Source: CAZFHA01 sp964518595 (GTDB taxonomy: Bacteria; Bacillota; Clostridia; Saccharofermentanales; Saccharofermentanaceae). Taken from it: DNA of 64,000 nucleotides. The first letter of the stretch is position 1, and every line of letters begins with the position of its first letter. Made by a program: the position numbers and the translations under genes. The notes beneath the pieces were generated by a model. It made no database searches, was not told where the DNA came from, and worked only from the letters and a program-made list of their open reading frames with translations. Shown piece after piece: positions 7,749 through 15,257 of this stretch. The DNA lies in contig CAZFHA010000021.1 in the NCBI GenBank assembly GCA_964518595.1, forward strand, positions 3,479-67,478. Reading direction: 5' to 3'.

Positions 7749-8958
7749 AGTTATTTTTTTTACTTGTTGGAGAAAGCCGAAAATAATGGTACATTTGACA
7801 GCGAATATTACCGTTATATAACTTTCGTCTTTTATCTGCAGCTCGGCCTGCACTTTTTTCAAAAGTATCATCTGGCGAAATAACCGAAAGACGAATACCT
7901 TTCTTACAGTATCCCTCAGAATCCAAGTAAGTTTGGGCAATGCCATGATAGATTTGAGCCGCCGCTTCCTCAGTAAGCAAGCGCTCACCATAAGGTGGGT
8001 TACAAATAATTAACTGACGTTTCATTTTAGTCCAGGCGGCTAATTTTTCCGGCGTCTGAATAAAGGCATCTGCCACTTCAAACCGAATTAAATTGCTAAC
8101 ACCAGCACTTTCACTATTACGCTTAGCTACTGCCACAGCCTTAGGATCTATATCTGAAGCAAAATAGTAAATATCATCTGGAATATCTGTGTCCTGCAGC
8201 TCTTTAGCTTCTTCACGCCCGCGAGCAAAGGCATCTCTACCAATAACCGGCCAATTCTCTGCACTAAAGCTTCGCTCAAGGCCGGGAGCAATATTAAAGG
8301 CTAGCAGGGCCGCTTCAATCGGAATTGTGCCCGAGCCACAAAAGGGGTCCACCAAGGCCTCCTCACCAAAAGGATTATAACGGGATAACCTTACTAATCC
8401 GGCAGCCAGTGTTTCACGAATTGGTGCCTCATGGGCTAAAGGGCGGTACCCACGCTTATGCAGCCCTTGTCCAGAAGTATCAATCATTACACTTACTTGA
8501 TCGGCAACAATGCCAATTTGAATTTTAAGAAGCCCAATAGTTTCATCCTCTTCAATTGTCAGTAAACCCTTTCGACTGCTTAATAAGGTATCCACAATAG
8601 CCTTTTTAGTGATTGACTGGCAGGCAGAGATCCCAAAAAGCTTTGACTTCCTCGAATAACCATTAACATGAAAAGCATATCCCAAGGGAATGAAATCACT
8701 CCAGGGCAGGGTACGAATTCCTTCATAGAGATCGTCAAAGCTATAGGCTGGAAAGTTACCCACCTCAACTAAAACCCGCTCTCCCGTTCTAACCCAAAGA
8801 TTTACTCTAGCAACAGCATTCGCTAAATCCTTATCATCAACTAACAAAACTACTTGACCATCTGTGACTTTAATCTGACCTTTATCATAGCCTATGGCTA
8901 CCAAATCCTCAGCGATTAATGACTCAAGACCAAAAAGTGAAGTAATAACAACACGCAT
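7747..8958 (-). CDS. THUMP-domain class I RNA methyltransferase (RlmL/YpsC family)
   Basis: Predicted SAM-dependent N2-guanosine methyltransferase acting on rRNA. The 403-residue product begins with a ferredoxin-like plus THUMP RNA-binding region (about residues 1-155). The Rossmann methyltransferase domain follows. SAM motif I is DPFCGSGTIPIEAAL (about residue 207), the aspartate motif is ASDIDPKAV, and the catalytic NPPY motif is ICNPPYGERL. The linking HKRGYR segment is also family-typical. Length and order match Bacillus YpsC. It has a good RBS (GGAGGAAAGAA) and stands alone, ended by the long hairpin at 7700-7748. The exact base modified cannot be read from sequence. Confidence 0.9.
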   Translation of the reverse strand: MRVVITSLFGLESLIAEDLVAIGYDKGQIKVTDGQVVLLVDDKDLANAVARVNLWVRTGERVLVEVGNFPAYSFDDLYEGIRTLPWSDFIPLGYAFHVNGYSRKSKLFGISACQSITKKAIVDTLLSSRKGLLTIEEDETIGLLKIQIGIVADQVSVMIDTSGQGLHKRGYRPLAHEAPIRETLAAGLVRLSRYNPFGEEALVDPFCGSGTIPIEAALLAFNIAPGLERSFSAENWPVIGRDAFARGREEAKELQDTDIPDDIYYFASDIDPKAVAVAKRNSESAGVSNLIRFEVADAFIQTPEKLAAWTKMKRQLIICNPPYGERLLTEEAAAQIYHGIAQTYLDSEGYCKKGIRLSVISPDDTFEKSAGRAADKRRKLYNGNIRCQMYHYFRLSPTSKKNN

Positions 8959-9089
8959 TTCTTTCCTCCTACCTGCGATAAGATTTTCACATTTCTTTTT
9001 TCACATTACAAAATAACGGCAATGAGCTCAAATTTTTCTTGCAAAACAAACAAATTCATTTCTTATTTTCTACAAAAACATTGCAAATT

Positions 9090-9118
9090 TTGAACTAATT
9101 GTGTTATATTGTTATAAA
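9090..9118 (+). promoter_or_regulatory. Predicted promoter for the DUF3006-like gene
   Basis: TTGAAC, 17-nt spacer, TATAAA, 23 nt before the start codon. An alternative pair, TTGCAA (9081) with TATATT (9105-9110) at 18 nt, overlaps it. Confidence 0.55.
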
Positions 9119-9140
9119 AAGCTATAAAAGGAGGATATTT

Positions 9141-9362
9141 ATGCAATCTGGATTTATTACTGGCTTTGATGATGGCTTTGCTGTTGTAGAAACAGCTTCC
9201 AGAACAACTCTTCGTATAAGTCAGAACAAGATACCCAATTTCGCCAAAATTGGTGATTTCCTTGTTCATGATCCTTACCAAGACGGCTATTATGTTGATT
9301 TTGCCATTACCGAAAAACGACGTCGAGAAATCCTTCGTTTAGCAGATGCCTTTTTCGAGTAA
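9141..9362 (+). CDS. Small DUF3006-like protein
   Basis: A 73-residue protein of unknown function. The first half (GFITGFDDGFAVVE) looks like a small beta-strand domain. The second half ends with a charged helix, ITEKRRREILRLADAFFE. That pattern resembles the DUF3006 family, which has a beta-rich N-terminus and a KRRKEI-L-DDLF-type tail. The start is set by AAAGGAGG 8 nt upstream. It is the first gene of a short plus-strand stretch in an otherwise minus-strand region and is separated from the next gene by a terminator, so it is probably a single-gene transcript. Confidence 0.7.
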   Translation: MQSGFITGFDDGFAVVETASRTTLRISQNKIPNFAKIGDFLVHDPYQDGYYVDFAITEKRRREILRLADAFFE

Positions 9363-9454
9363 ACAATTGTATTTCTCCCAACATTATCTCTCCATTTACG
9401 CTTGTATTCAAAGTTTATCACGAATAGAATAGATTAGGAAGTTATTTCCAGTTG

Positions 9455-9493
9455 AAAACAGACTGCTATCTCGTTAGGTTAGTCTGTTTTTCC
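9455..9493 (+). terminator. Rho-independent terminator
   Basis: A 10-bp perfect stem, AAAACAGACT / AGTCTGTTTT (9455-9464 and 9481-9490), with a 16-nt loop and an uninterrupted T run (TTTTTT) at the 3' side. It ends the DUF3006-like transcript just before the Gfo/Idh gene. Confidence 0.7.
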
Positions 9494-9526
9494 GTATACG
9501 TATTTTTTATTAAGGAGGAAGTTTTT

Positions 9527-10501
9527 ATGAAAAAAGAAACGATTAATTGGGGTATTATCAGTTGTGCCGCCATTGCCGAGGGACAATTCATTCCTGGGTT
9601 ACTCCAAAGCAGCACTGCCAAACTCTACGCCATCTCCAGCAGAGGAAATAATGATAAGCTTAAGCGTTTCGCCAAAAAGTTTTCGCCTGTAAAGAGCTAT
9701 GAAAGCTATGAGGAGCTTTTAGAGGATCCTGAAATTGATGCCATCTATAATCCCCTACCCAATGGACTTCATAAGGAATGGACTATTAAGGCAATGCAAA
9801 AGGGTAAGCATGTCTTATGCGAAAAACCCATGGGTCTTAGTGCTGCTGAGGTAGAAGAAATGTACAAGGTAAGTCAGGATAATAAGGTCTTACTTATGGA
9901 GGCCTTTGCCTATCGGCATAGTCCCCTGACGCACAAATTAAAAGAGCTGATTAATGCAGGTAGAATTGGAGAACTTCGTTATATAGAGGCGCACTTTAGT
10001 TTTCTGCTCGAAAACCTCAATGATGTACGCCTAATTAAAGCACTGGGCGGCGGTGCCACTTATGACATTGGTTGCTATAACATAAGCCTGATCCGCTTTT
10101 TGGCCGGAGAGGAACCTATTAGTATTTTAGCCCAAGGCTTAGTCGGCACCGATTCAAAGGTAGATGAGGAAAGTAGTGTGCTTATGACTTTTCCAAGCGG
10201 TCTAACAGCCGTTTCTTATTGTAGCTTTAAGTGCGATGAGCACTGCGGTTACCGTTTACTTGGAAGTAAAGGATCCATATACGTGCCTGTAAAGTATAAT
10301 CATAGCGGCACAGCACAGATAGAGCTGGAAAGTAATGGCCGCAAAGAGATACTTGCAGTCAACTGCCCCCATAATTACCAACTGGAAGCCGAACAATTCG
10401 CAGCAGCAATTTTAAAGGGCGAAAAATTAGAAATTTCGTATGCCGAATCACTGGGAAATGCGAAAGTGATTGACAGTGTTCTTGACCAAATCATGAACTA
10501 A
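9527..10501 (+). CDS. Gfo/Idh/MocA-family oxidoreductase
   Basis: NAD(P)-dependent sugar or polyol oxidoreductase of 324 residues. The N-terminal Rossmann region is WGIISCAAIAEGQFI, a GxxSxxxIA variant seen in this family. The Glu-Lys-Pro motif HVLCEKPMGLSA (about residue 95) carries the catalytic lysine. The C-terminal alpha/beta domain follows and includes the conserved GGGATYDIGCYNI. The start at 9527 follows AAGGAGG; the 25 upstream codons overlap the terminator stem and are not part of the gene. Substrate unknown. A second, dissimilar member lies at 42549-43529. Confidence 0.9.
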   Translation: MKKETINWGIISCAAIAEGQFIPGLLQSSTAKLYAISSRGNNDKLKRFAKKFSPVKSYESYEELLEDPEIDAIYNPLPNGLHKEWTIKAMQKGKHVLCEKPMGLSAAEVEEMYKVSQDNKVLLMEAFAYRHSPLTHKLKELINAGRIGELRYIEAHFSFLLENLNDVRLIKALGGGATYDIGCYNISLIRFLAGEEPISILAQGLVGTDSKVDEESSVLMTFPSGLTAVSYCSFKCDEHCGYRLLGSKGSIYVPVKYNHSGTAQIELESNGRKEILAVNCPHNYQLEAEQFAAAILKGEKLEISYAESLGNAKVIDSVLDQIMN

Positions 10502-10595
10502 GCAGTTTCTGGATCAGACATGGGCTGCTGCTAGATTTTCTGTTGGTCTCATCGAACCAGAAGCCTTCTCCTGTATATACTCCCAAGATAAAAAT

Positions 10596-10628
10596 GAGCC
10601 CGGATCGGCAATTTAGGCTGATCCGGGC
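10596..10628. terminator. Terminator between convergent genes
   Basis: A 13-bp GC-rich stem with one G-T wobble (AGCCCGGATCGGC / GCTGATCCGGGCT) around a 7-nt loop. On the minus strand it is followed by CATTTTTATC, so it best serves the DivIVA-like gene ending at 10652. It may also stop the plus-strand oxidoreductase. Confidence 0.8.
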
Positions 10629-10651
10629 TTACAAATATTACTAATGGGAAA

Positions 10652-11380
10652 TTACATTTCTGTAGAATCTGTCATGGTAGCTTCTGGTGGAGCTGAAAAT
10701 CCGCCCCCACTGGTGTCAATTACATCAGAGAATTGTCGATACATCTGCCTGAACTGCAGAACCATCTGCTGCCTCTTGTTAGCTAATTCTTTAATTTCTT
10801 CTTCCAGACGTTCCTTTTCTATAGCCGCATCTTGACGGATCTTCTCTGCTTCGGCTTTGGCCTTGTTAATTTCTTGCAGACAAATTGTCTCCGTTTCTGT
10901 ATAAGCCGCCTTCCTAATACGATCTGTCTCTTGACGAGTCTTCTCTAACTCTCGAGCATATAAGCTTTCCGCATCTGCCAAAATACTGGACTTTTGTTGT
11001 TTAATATAGGCAATTGCCTGAGTAAGTTCTTCCATCTTACTGGTATAGGCTTCTGACGTGGCTTGCGTCTTGGGTAACATTGTCTTATAGTTTTCAAGCT
11101 CGGCCTCTAAAGCTTTGACTCGGTTCTGTAAAAGCCGTGTCTGTTCTGCTTGCTTTGCCAGCTCAGTCTCTAAGCGCTCTTTATCCGAGTCAAGACTGGC
11201 TTGGGCAGCAGCGACTGCACTATTCTGACGAGCCGCCATTGCATCCATTTCTTCTTCATACAATGTAGAAAGCTGTTTAAGGGCATCAAAAACTGCCTGT
11301 TGCTCAAAGCCACCACGTTTCACTGTAGGGATATTAAGCCCCTGCAAAAAATTCACAACTTTATCATTTGTGCTCTTCAT
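10652..11380 (-). CDS. Coiled-coil protein, DivIVA/GpsB-like
   Basis: A 242-residue cytoplasmic protein that is almost entirely helical. A short N-terminal segment (IPTVKRGGFEQQAVFDALKQL, residues 17-37) recalls the DivIVA/GpsB lipid-binding domain pattern of an aromatic-flanked RGY/F loop followed by a helix. Then come about 180 residues of Ala/Glu/Lys/Gln-rich coiled coil and a short acidic tail without predicted structure (TSGGGFSAPPE). There is no signal peptide or membrane helix. RBS AAGGGAGGACAATA. If the relation is right it would act in polar growth or septum placement; the family assignment is tentative. It is alone, with a terminator downstream. Confidence 0.55.
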   Translation of the reverse strand: MKSTNDKVVNFLQGLNIPTVKRGGFEQQAVFDALKQLSTLYEEEMDAMAARQNSAVAAAQASLDSDKERLETELAKQAEQTRLLQNRVKALEAELENYKTMLPKTQATSEAYTSKMEELTQAIAYIKQQKSSILADAESLYARELEKTRQETDRIRKAAYTETETICLQEINKAKAEAEKIRQDAAIEKERLEEEIKELANKRQQMVLQFRQMYRQFSDVIDTSGGGFSAPPEATMTDSTEM

Positions 11381-11705
11381 TATTGTCCTCCCTTTAAGTC
11401 TTAAGCTACAACTATCAGCAGTCTGATTCCTAAAATTCCACCTAAAATTGGTAGCACTCTTTCTGACCTAGGCTAAATTTTCTTGTTTTCATTTTACTAT
11501 CATCTGTGAATACAATCTAGTCCAAAATGTGAATAATTATGCTTTGTTGCAAAAAATTAGCAATTCAGTTCCATTTCATCCATATATCTATTGCAAAAAG
11601 ACAGACTATCATCCGTATTATGCTTTTTTAGACAATAACTCGTCGGATATGGCATCTTCTTTGCTAAAATAAGTAACTGTCTGGAATTATCTCAGGAAAA
11701 GCTTA
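11381..11705. other. Gap with no gene recognised
   Basis: AT-rich intergenic DNA between the DivIVA-like gene and the tRNA terminator. It should contain the promoter of the DivIVA-like gene, but I see no convincing -35/-10 pair, RNA gene or conserved ORF. Confidence 0.5.
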
Positions 11706-11738
11706 TTCCTTAGGCAAGTCATAGTCTCACCTAAGGAA
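11706..11738 (-). terminator. Terminator downstream of tRNA-Arg
   Basis: A 9-bp perfect stem, TTCCTTAGG / CCTAAGGAA, with a 15-nt loop, starts 6 nt after the tRNA CCA end. On the minus strand it is followed by TAAGCTTTTCC. Confidence 0.65.
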
Positions 11739-11743
11739 CAAAT

Positions 11744-11818
11744 TGGTACCCCCGACCAGAATCGAACTGATAACTAACCCTTAGGAGGGGTTTGTTATAT
11801 CCATTTAACTACGGGGGC
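11744..11818 (-). tRNA. tRNA-Arg (anticodon CCT)
   Basis: The 75-nt minus-strand sequence folds as a cloverleaf. The acceptor is GCCCCCG paired with CGGGGGT (terminal G-U), followed by discriminator A and an encoded CCA. The D stem is GTTA/TAAC. The anticodon stem is AACCC/GGGTT with loop CTCCTAA, giving anticodon CCT. The T stem is ATCAG/CTGGT with loop TTCGATT. It reads the AGG arginine codon. It has its own promoter-like element and terminator, so it is probably a single-gene transcript. Confidence 0.95.
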
Positions 11819-11843
11819 CTTTGGGTCAAAATCGACGTTTGCT

Positions 11844-11872
11844 ATTATACCCTATTTTATCTTAGGGAACAA
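11844..11872 (-). promoter_or_regulatory. Predicted tRNA-Arg promoter
   Basis: The minus strand has TATAAT 25 nt before the tRNA 5' end, with TTGTTC 17 nt upstream of it. The -35 lies inside the last codons of the rnfE/A-like gene. Confidence 0.5.
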
Positions 11873-13034
11873 CAAGACCTTTAATTTCAAGTAACGGATT
11901 TCCTAAGGCGGAAAGAGGTAGCAAAAGCATTCCTATTAAAAGTAGAAGCCAAGGCAAGCCATAAAGGATATCCGGTATTTGATAAAATAGTCGCTTTCTC
12001 TGTAAGGCAGCGCCAAACTGAAATCCTATAAAAACCGTCCCCCAAAGAATAACAAGTAGTACGTACATCATAACCAGCGCCTCTAACTTCGAGGTAAGCT
12101 GATTTTTATCAGAATAGATGTACCTAGTGCCCGCAAGTACCAAAAGTAAAATTCCTGCTACTAAAGGTTGATACCAAGGGGAGAAGATCCATTCTTTTTC
12201 TTTTCGCTCCGAAGAAAGTATAACCAAACCCAATAGGCCTGTAATCGCAAGGGATACTAACACTATGAGTAAATACTCCAACACCAGAGGCAGAGAAAAG
12301 GGAAGAAGAAACTCCAGCACCCAAAGCAGAGCCGTTGCAAGACCTAGGGATAGAAACGTTAGTAGACTCAGTATGATTGATGCCTTCACCCAAATCCCAT
12401 CGACGCCAATTGCCTTGATAGACTGTGTCTGCGAGGAAAAATTAGCCAATACAATGGGTTTTTGAGAGAACTGACGATAAAAAAATAATACCAGCAGTAG
12501 TAGTAGTAATAGCATGAAAGCGGCTCCACCCGGTTGGTATAAGAATGGTATACCTAAATCATCATTAAGCCCTAGACTTAGACTACTCTCTTTAGAAAAA
12601 AGCTGACGCAAAAAAGCTAATATGATAGCTATTACTGCAAATCCGCCCCATTGTGAAACTAAAATTACCCAGGAGAATCTAGTACTGTTTTCTCCAAGCA
12701 TTACTAAAAAGGGAATAAGTATGAGATATAAGCTACTCGAAAATAAAAGGGCGTACCCCTTAACTGTAGCCATTTCAGGTACAAGGTTTAAGAGGCTATA
12801 GTAAAGGGCAATGATTAGGCCAACAAAAAGTAGTACTGTCATGTTTCGCAGGAAAGGCTTCGTTACTCTTTTAAAGAGTATAGGAAGAAGCAGTTTAGCA
12901 GAGGAGGCCAGCAGCATTGTCCCAAGAATTGTAACCATGGTATTGATTATATCGTAACTAGCCAAAAGTGCTATAAACATGTAAGCACATAAGGCCAGAT
13001 AAGAAATCCGACTAATACCCTGCTTTATCTCCAT
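11862..13034 (-). CDS. Multi-pass membrane protein, apparent divergent RnfE-RnfA fusion
   Basis: A 390-residue, highly hydrophobic protein with about 11-12 membrane helices. The two halves each resemble one Rnf-Nqr (RnfA/RnfE, NqrD/NqrE) subunit. In the first half, VMLGENSTRFS and FLRQLFS sit where RnfE has its LGRAEAFAS and AIREILG-type segments. In the second half, LLWVLEFLLP and LEYLLIVLVSLAITGLL match the RnfA pattern LPLG-LEYLRTIVFILVIAALVQ. The length is about the sum of one RnfE and one RnfA. It follows rnfC-D-G-like genes by 1 nt and ends the operon. The similarity is weak and by eye; an unrelated membrane protein cannot be excluded. Confidence 0.5.
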   Translation of the reverse strand: MEIKQGISRISYLALCAYMFIALLASYDIINTMVTILGTMLLASSAKLLLPILFKRVTKPFLRNMTVLLFVGLIIALYYSLLNLVPEMATVKGYALLFSSSLYLILIPFLVMLGENSTRFSWVILVSQWGGFAVIAIILAFLRQLFSKESSLSLGLNDDLGIPFLYQPGGAAFMLLLLLLLVLFFYRQFSQKPIVLANFSSQTQSIKAIGVDGIWVKASIILSLLTFLSLGLATALLWVLEFLLPFSLPLVLEYLLIVLVSLAITGLLGLVILSSERKEKEWIFSPWYQPLVAGILLLVLAGTRYIYSDKNQLTSKLEALVMMYVLLVILWGTVFIGFQFGAALQRKRLFYQIPDILYGLPWLLLLIGMLLLPLSALGNPLLEIKGLVVP

Positions 13035-13035
13035 C

Positions 13036-14250
13036 TTAGCCGCCCCCCTTTAAATAGTCTGTCAAAAATATGTAAGCCTGATTTACTGCGCTAACTACTT
13101 GCCGGCAAGCACCGGGATAAGCATTCAGGGTTGTAACTCGTGTGCGAATTTCAGAAATGGAAAGGCCATCAATGTTTTGAGAAAGCATACTAGATTCATT
13201 TTTATCAACAACGCCATCTTCTCCACCAGAAAAATTATTAAGTCCTTCTTGGGTTTGGCGGTCGATTGGCCTAGCCGTAGGTACTTCGGTCACTTCCGGC
13301 GCAGTAGTAATCATAGCAGGCTCGTTCTGCTCTTCTGCACCCTCAGGTTCAATTTGTTCAGGTGCTACCGTAGGGCTACCTGGATTTTTTGCTAATTCAA
13401 TACAAGCCTTTGATAATGTCATAAAGGTATTAACATTCATTTTTACTTGGTCGATTACCCCTGTAGTACCGTCCGATTTTATAGGAATTCGATCTGGATC
13501 CTGTAGTTCTACCAGCAAGGTTTCCATTTTATAGGCTTGCTCAGCCCAAGATAATTGATCTTTGCCAATCGAGTACTCACCGTCGATAGAAGCTTCTTTC
13601 CTACTTTTACCACCTTCTTTAGCTTCACCATCCCAAGTTACTTTGGTGATGCGTCCGCCATTCACAGTAATCTGCACAAAGTCTGTATAGTTTCTGTCTT
13701 CAGAGGACTCACGATTCTCTACCCGATAATCTCCATCTACAAGTCCTTCTATAGGCGGATAGATAATTGATTCATGCATCTGCTCATTAAGATCAATATC
13801 CAAGGCCACCGGTACACGTATATCTTTGAACTGCGCCTCAAAGGGAAGGAATTCTTGAAGCACAGCCGACGTATCCTCGGGGTTGTCTTTGGGAAGCAGA
13901 ACTAAAGAATTTATAGTCGAACCATCCCGGGCAAAAGCCATCCTTGCACTGGAAAAATATGGATTATCTTTTAGCTCTATTTCCAAGACATAACCTACCA
14001 AAATGCCTTCAGCATCATAGCCGCCATAGAAACTCTGAATAGTTTCATAATTTGTTCTATATTTTTGCACTCCATACTCTTCATAGTAAGAGGCTTTGAG
14101 TATTTGACTAAGACTGGCATGCAGTTTAGTCTGCTGGTCTCTGGCGGTAGCCGTATCTGTATAAAAATTCAAAACAAGCAGAGCTCCCAGAGATATCAGC
14201 AAAATAATAGATGTTCGTATTAAAAATTTCTTTATCATGATACGGTGCAT
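13036..14250 (-). CDS. RnfG-like membrane-anchored protein with FMN_bind-type domains
   Basis: A 404-residue protein with one N-terminal membrane anchor (about residues 8-28) and a large extracytoplasmic part. The segment FYGGYDAEGILVGYVLEI matches the first strands of RnfG. A second repeat beginning GLVDGDYRVE and continuing VQITVNGGRITKVTWDGEA is like the FMN_bind domain. A Pro/Glu/Thr-rich linker and a further helical C-terminal piece follow. Ordinary RnfG has about 200 residues and a (S/T)GAT motif whose Thr carries FMN; no such motif is present (the nearest sequence is GTTGVIDQ). GGAGG lies 6 nt before the start. Position after rnfD supports the assignment. Flavin-free function is inference. 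Confidence 0.6.
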   Translation of the reverse strand: MHRIMIKKFLIRTSIILLISLGALLVLNFYTDTATARDQQTKLHASLSQILKASYYEEYGVQKYRTNYETIQSFYGGYDAEGILVGYVLEIELKDNPYFSSARMAFARDGSTINSLVLLPKDNPEDTSAVLQEFLPFEAQFKDIRVPVALDIDLNEQMHESIIYPPIEGLVDGDYRVENRESSEDRNYTDFVQITVNGGRITKVTWDGEAKEGGKSRKEASIDGEYSIGKDQLSWAEQAYKMETLLVELQDPDRIPIKSDGTTGVIDQVKMNVNTFMTLSKACIELAKNPGSPTVAPEQIEPEGAEEQNEPAMITTAPEVTEVPTARPIDRQTQEGLNNFSGGEDGVVDKNESSMLSQNIDGLSISEIRTRVTTLNAYPGACRQVVSAVNQAYIFLTDYLKGGG

Positions 14251-14297
14251 ACGTTACCTCCATTCCATAACTAAATGCAATTTACATGTCAAGTAGG

Positions 14298-15257
14298 CTA
14301 AAATGCCTTTCGACGAGATTTTTGTCCAAAAGCACGGGGATGAATATAGAGATCCAAAATTGGGGTTGCTATATTTAAGAGCAGAATAGAAATTAGAACT
14401 GCTGGTATGGGAGCCACGCTAGGGGTAATGAGGCCTGTAATAGCCCCCGCTATCAGACCATAGAGAAAACGTCCAGCCAAAGAAAAAGGCATAGCAGTAA
14501 AAGAGCCGATTACAAATATGACTAAAAAGAATGTTCCACTACTCAGAAATAGGTAAAGTGCCATTTTTATGTTTGAATCAGGGTTAACAAAGAAATAACA
14601 GGCAAACCACATCAAACTAAAAACCACCGGAGCTAATGGCCGCCATACTTTTACAGCGTACAAATATACTGCGCTGCCCATTATCAGCAAACTTGAACCA
14701 ACACCAATAGGCGCTGGAAATCGGCCGGATAAAAGCTTCATCCAGCTATAGTGTTCTGCAGAAACAATGATATTCTCGGTAGTTATATGGGCTGAAGGTC
14801 CCCAAAGCAAACTGGCAACATTCAGACGGTATATCAGGGGTTCAATAAAGAAACCACTGTATTGAGGAAAAACTAGATAACTAATGAGTACACCAGAAAC
14901 GGGGACGGAAAAAAGACTGCCACCTCTGCCTACCAGCCATTGGCGCACAAGTACCGATGAAAAAAGACTTGCAGCGATAACCAACCAAACAGGCACTGTT
15001 GGAGCTAATAGGAGAGCCATAATCAAACCCTCTACCAGTGCGCTACCATCCCAAGTATATGGCTCCTTACGAAGAACACAGAAAAAATAGTCAACACCAA
15101 CATGAATCAAAGCAGCTATTAAAGAAATGACCAGTGCACTAACCCCAAAGTAGTAAACTGCTGCAACAAGCATCGGCAGTAAGGCCAAGAGTGTATGCGT
15201 GTATAGTAACGGTGTGGATAAATCTCGGCGAATATGGGGTGCCGGAAATTTTTTCAT
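14298..15257 (-). CDS. rnfD: RnfD-like membrane protein lacking the flavin-attachment motif
   Basis: A 319-residue integral membrane protein. The start FPAPHIRRDLSTPLLYTHTL and LLALLPMLVAAVYYFG fit RnfD/NqrB. So do DGSALVEGLIMALLL and IGVGSSLLIMGSAVYL (compare GSIGETS). The (S/T)GAT(P/S) motif that carries covalent FMN in RnfD is absent; the loop reads NVASLLWGPSAHITTEN. The normally conserved GGxGxNxFNPA also reads VGRGGSLFSVP. It overlaps rnfC by 4 nt (ATGA), so the two are translationally coupled. The family is clear, the active-site losses are seen directly, and the functional meaning is inferred. Confidence 0.75.
   Translation of the reverse strand: MKKFPAPHIRRDLSTPLLYTHTLLALLPMLVAAVYYFGVSALVISLIAALIHVGVDYFFCVLRKEPYTWDGSALVEGLIMALLLAPTVPVWLVIAASLFSSVLVRQWLVGRGGSLFSVPVSGVLISYLVFPQYSGFFIEPLIYRLNVASLLWGPSAHITTENIIVSAEHYSWMKLLSGRFPAPIGVGSSLLIMGSAVYLYAVKVWRPLAPVVFSLMWFACYFFVNPDSNIKMALYLFLSSGTFFLVIFVIGSFTAMPFSLAGRFLYGLIAGAITGLITPSVAPIPAVLISILLLNIATPILDLYIHPRAFGQKSRRKAF

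Noticed and set aside
7638..7883. Plus-strand ORF of 81 codons across the long hairpin
   Set aside because: It is made of the inverted repeat and the antisense of the methyltransferase 3' end, with no RBS and no protein-like pattern.
12481..12520. Short tandem repeat (trinucleotide run) as a contingency locus
   Set aside because: It encodes a poly-Leu membrane helix in frame and is only a few units long.
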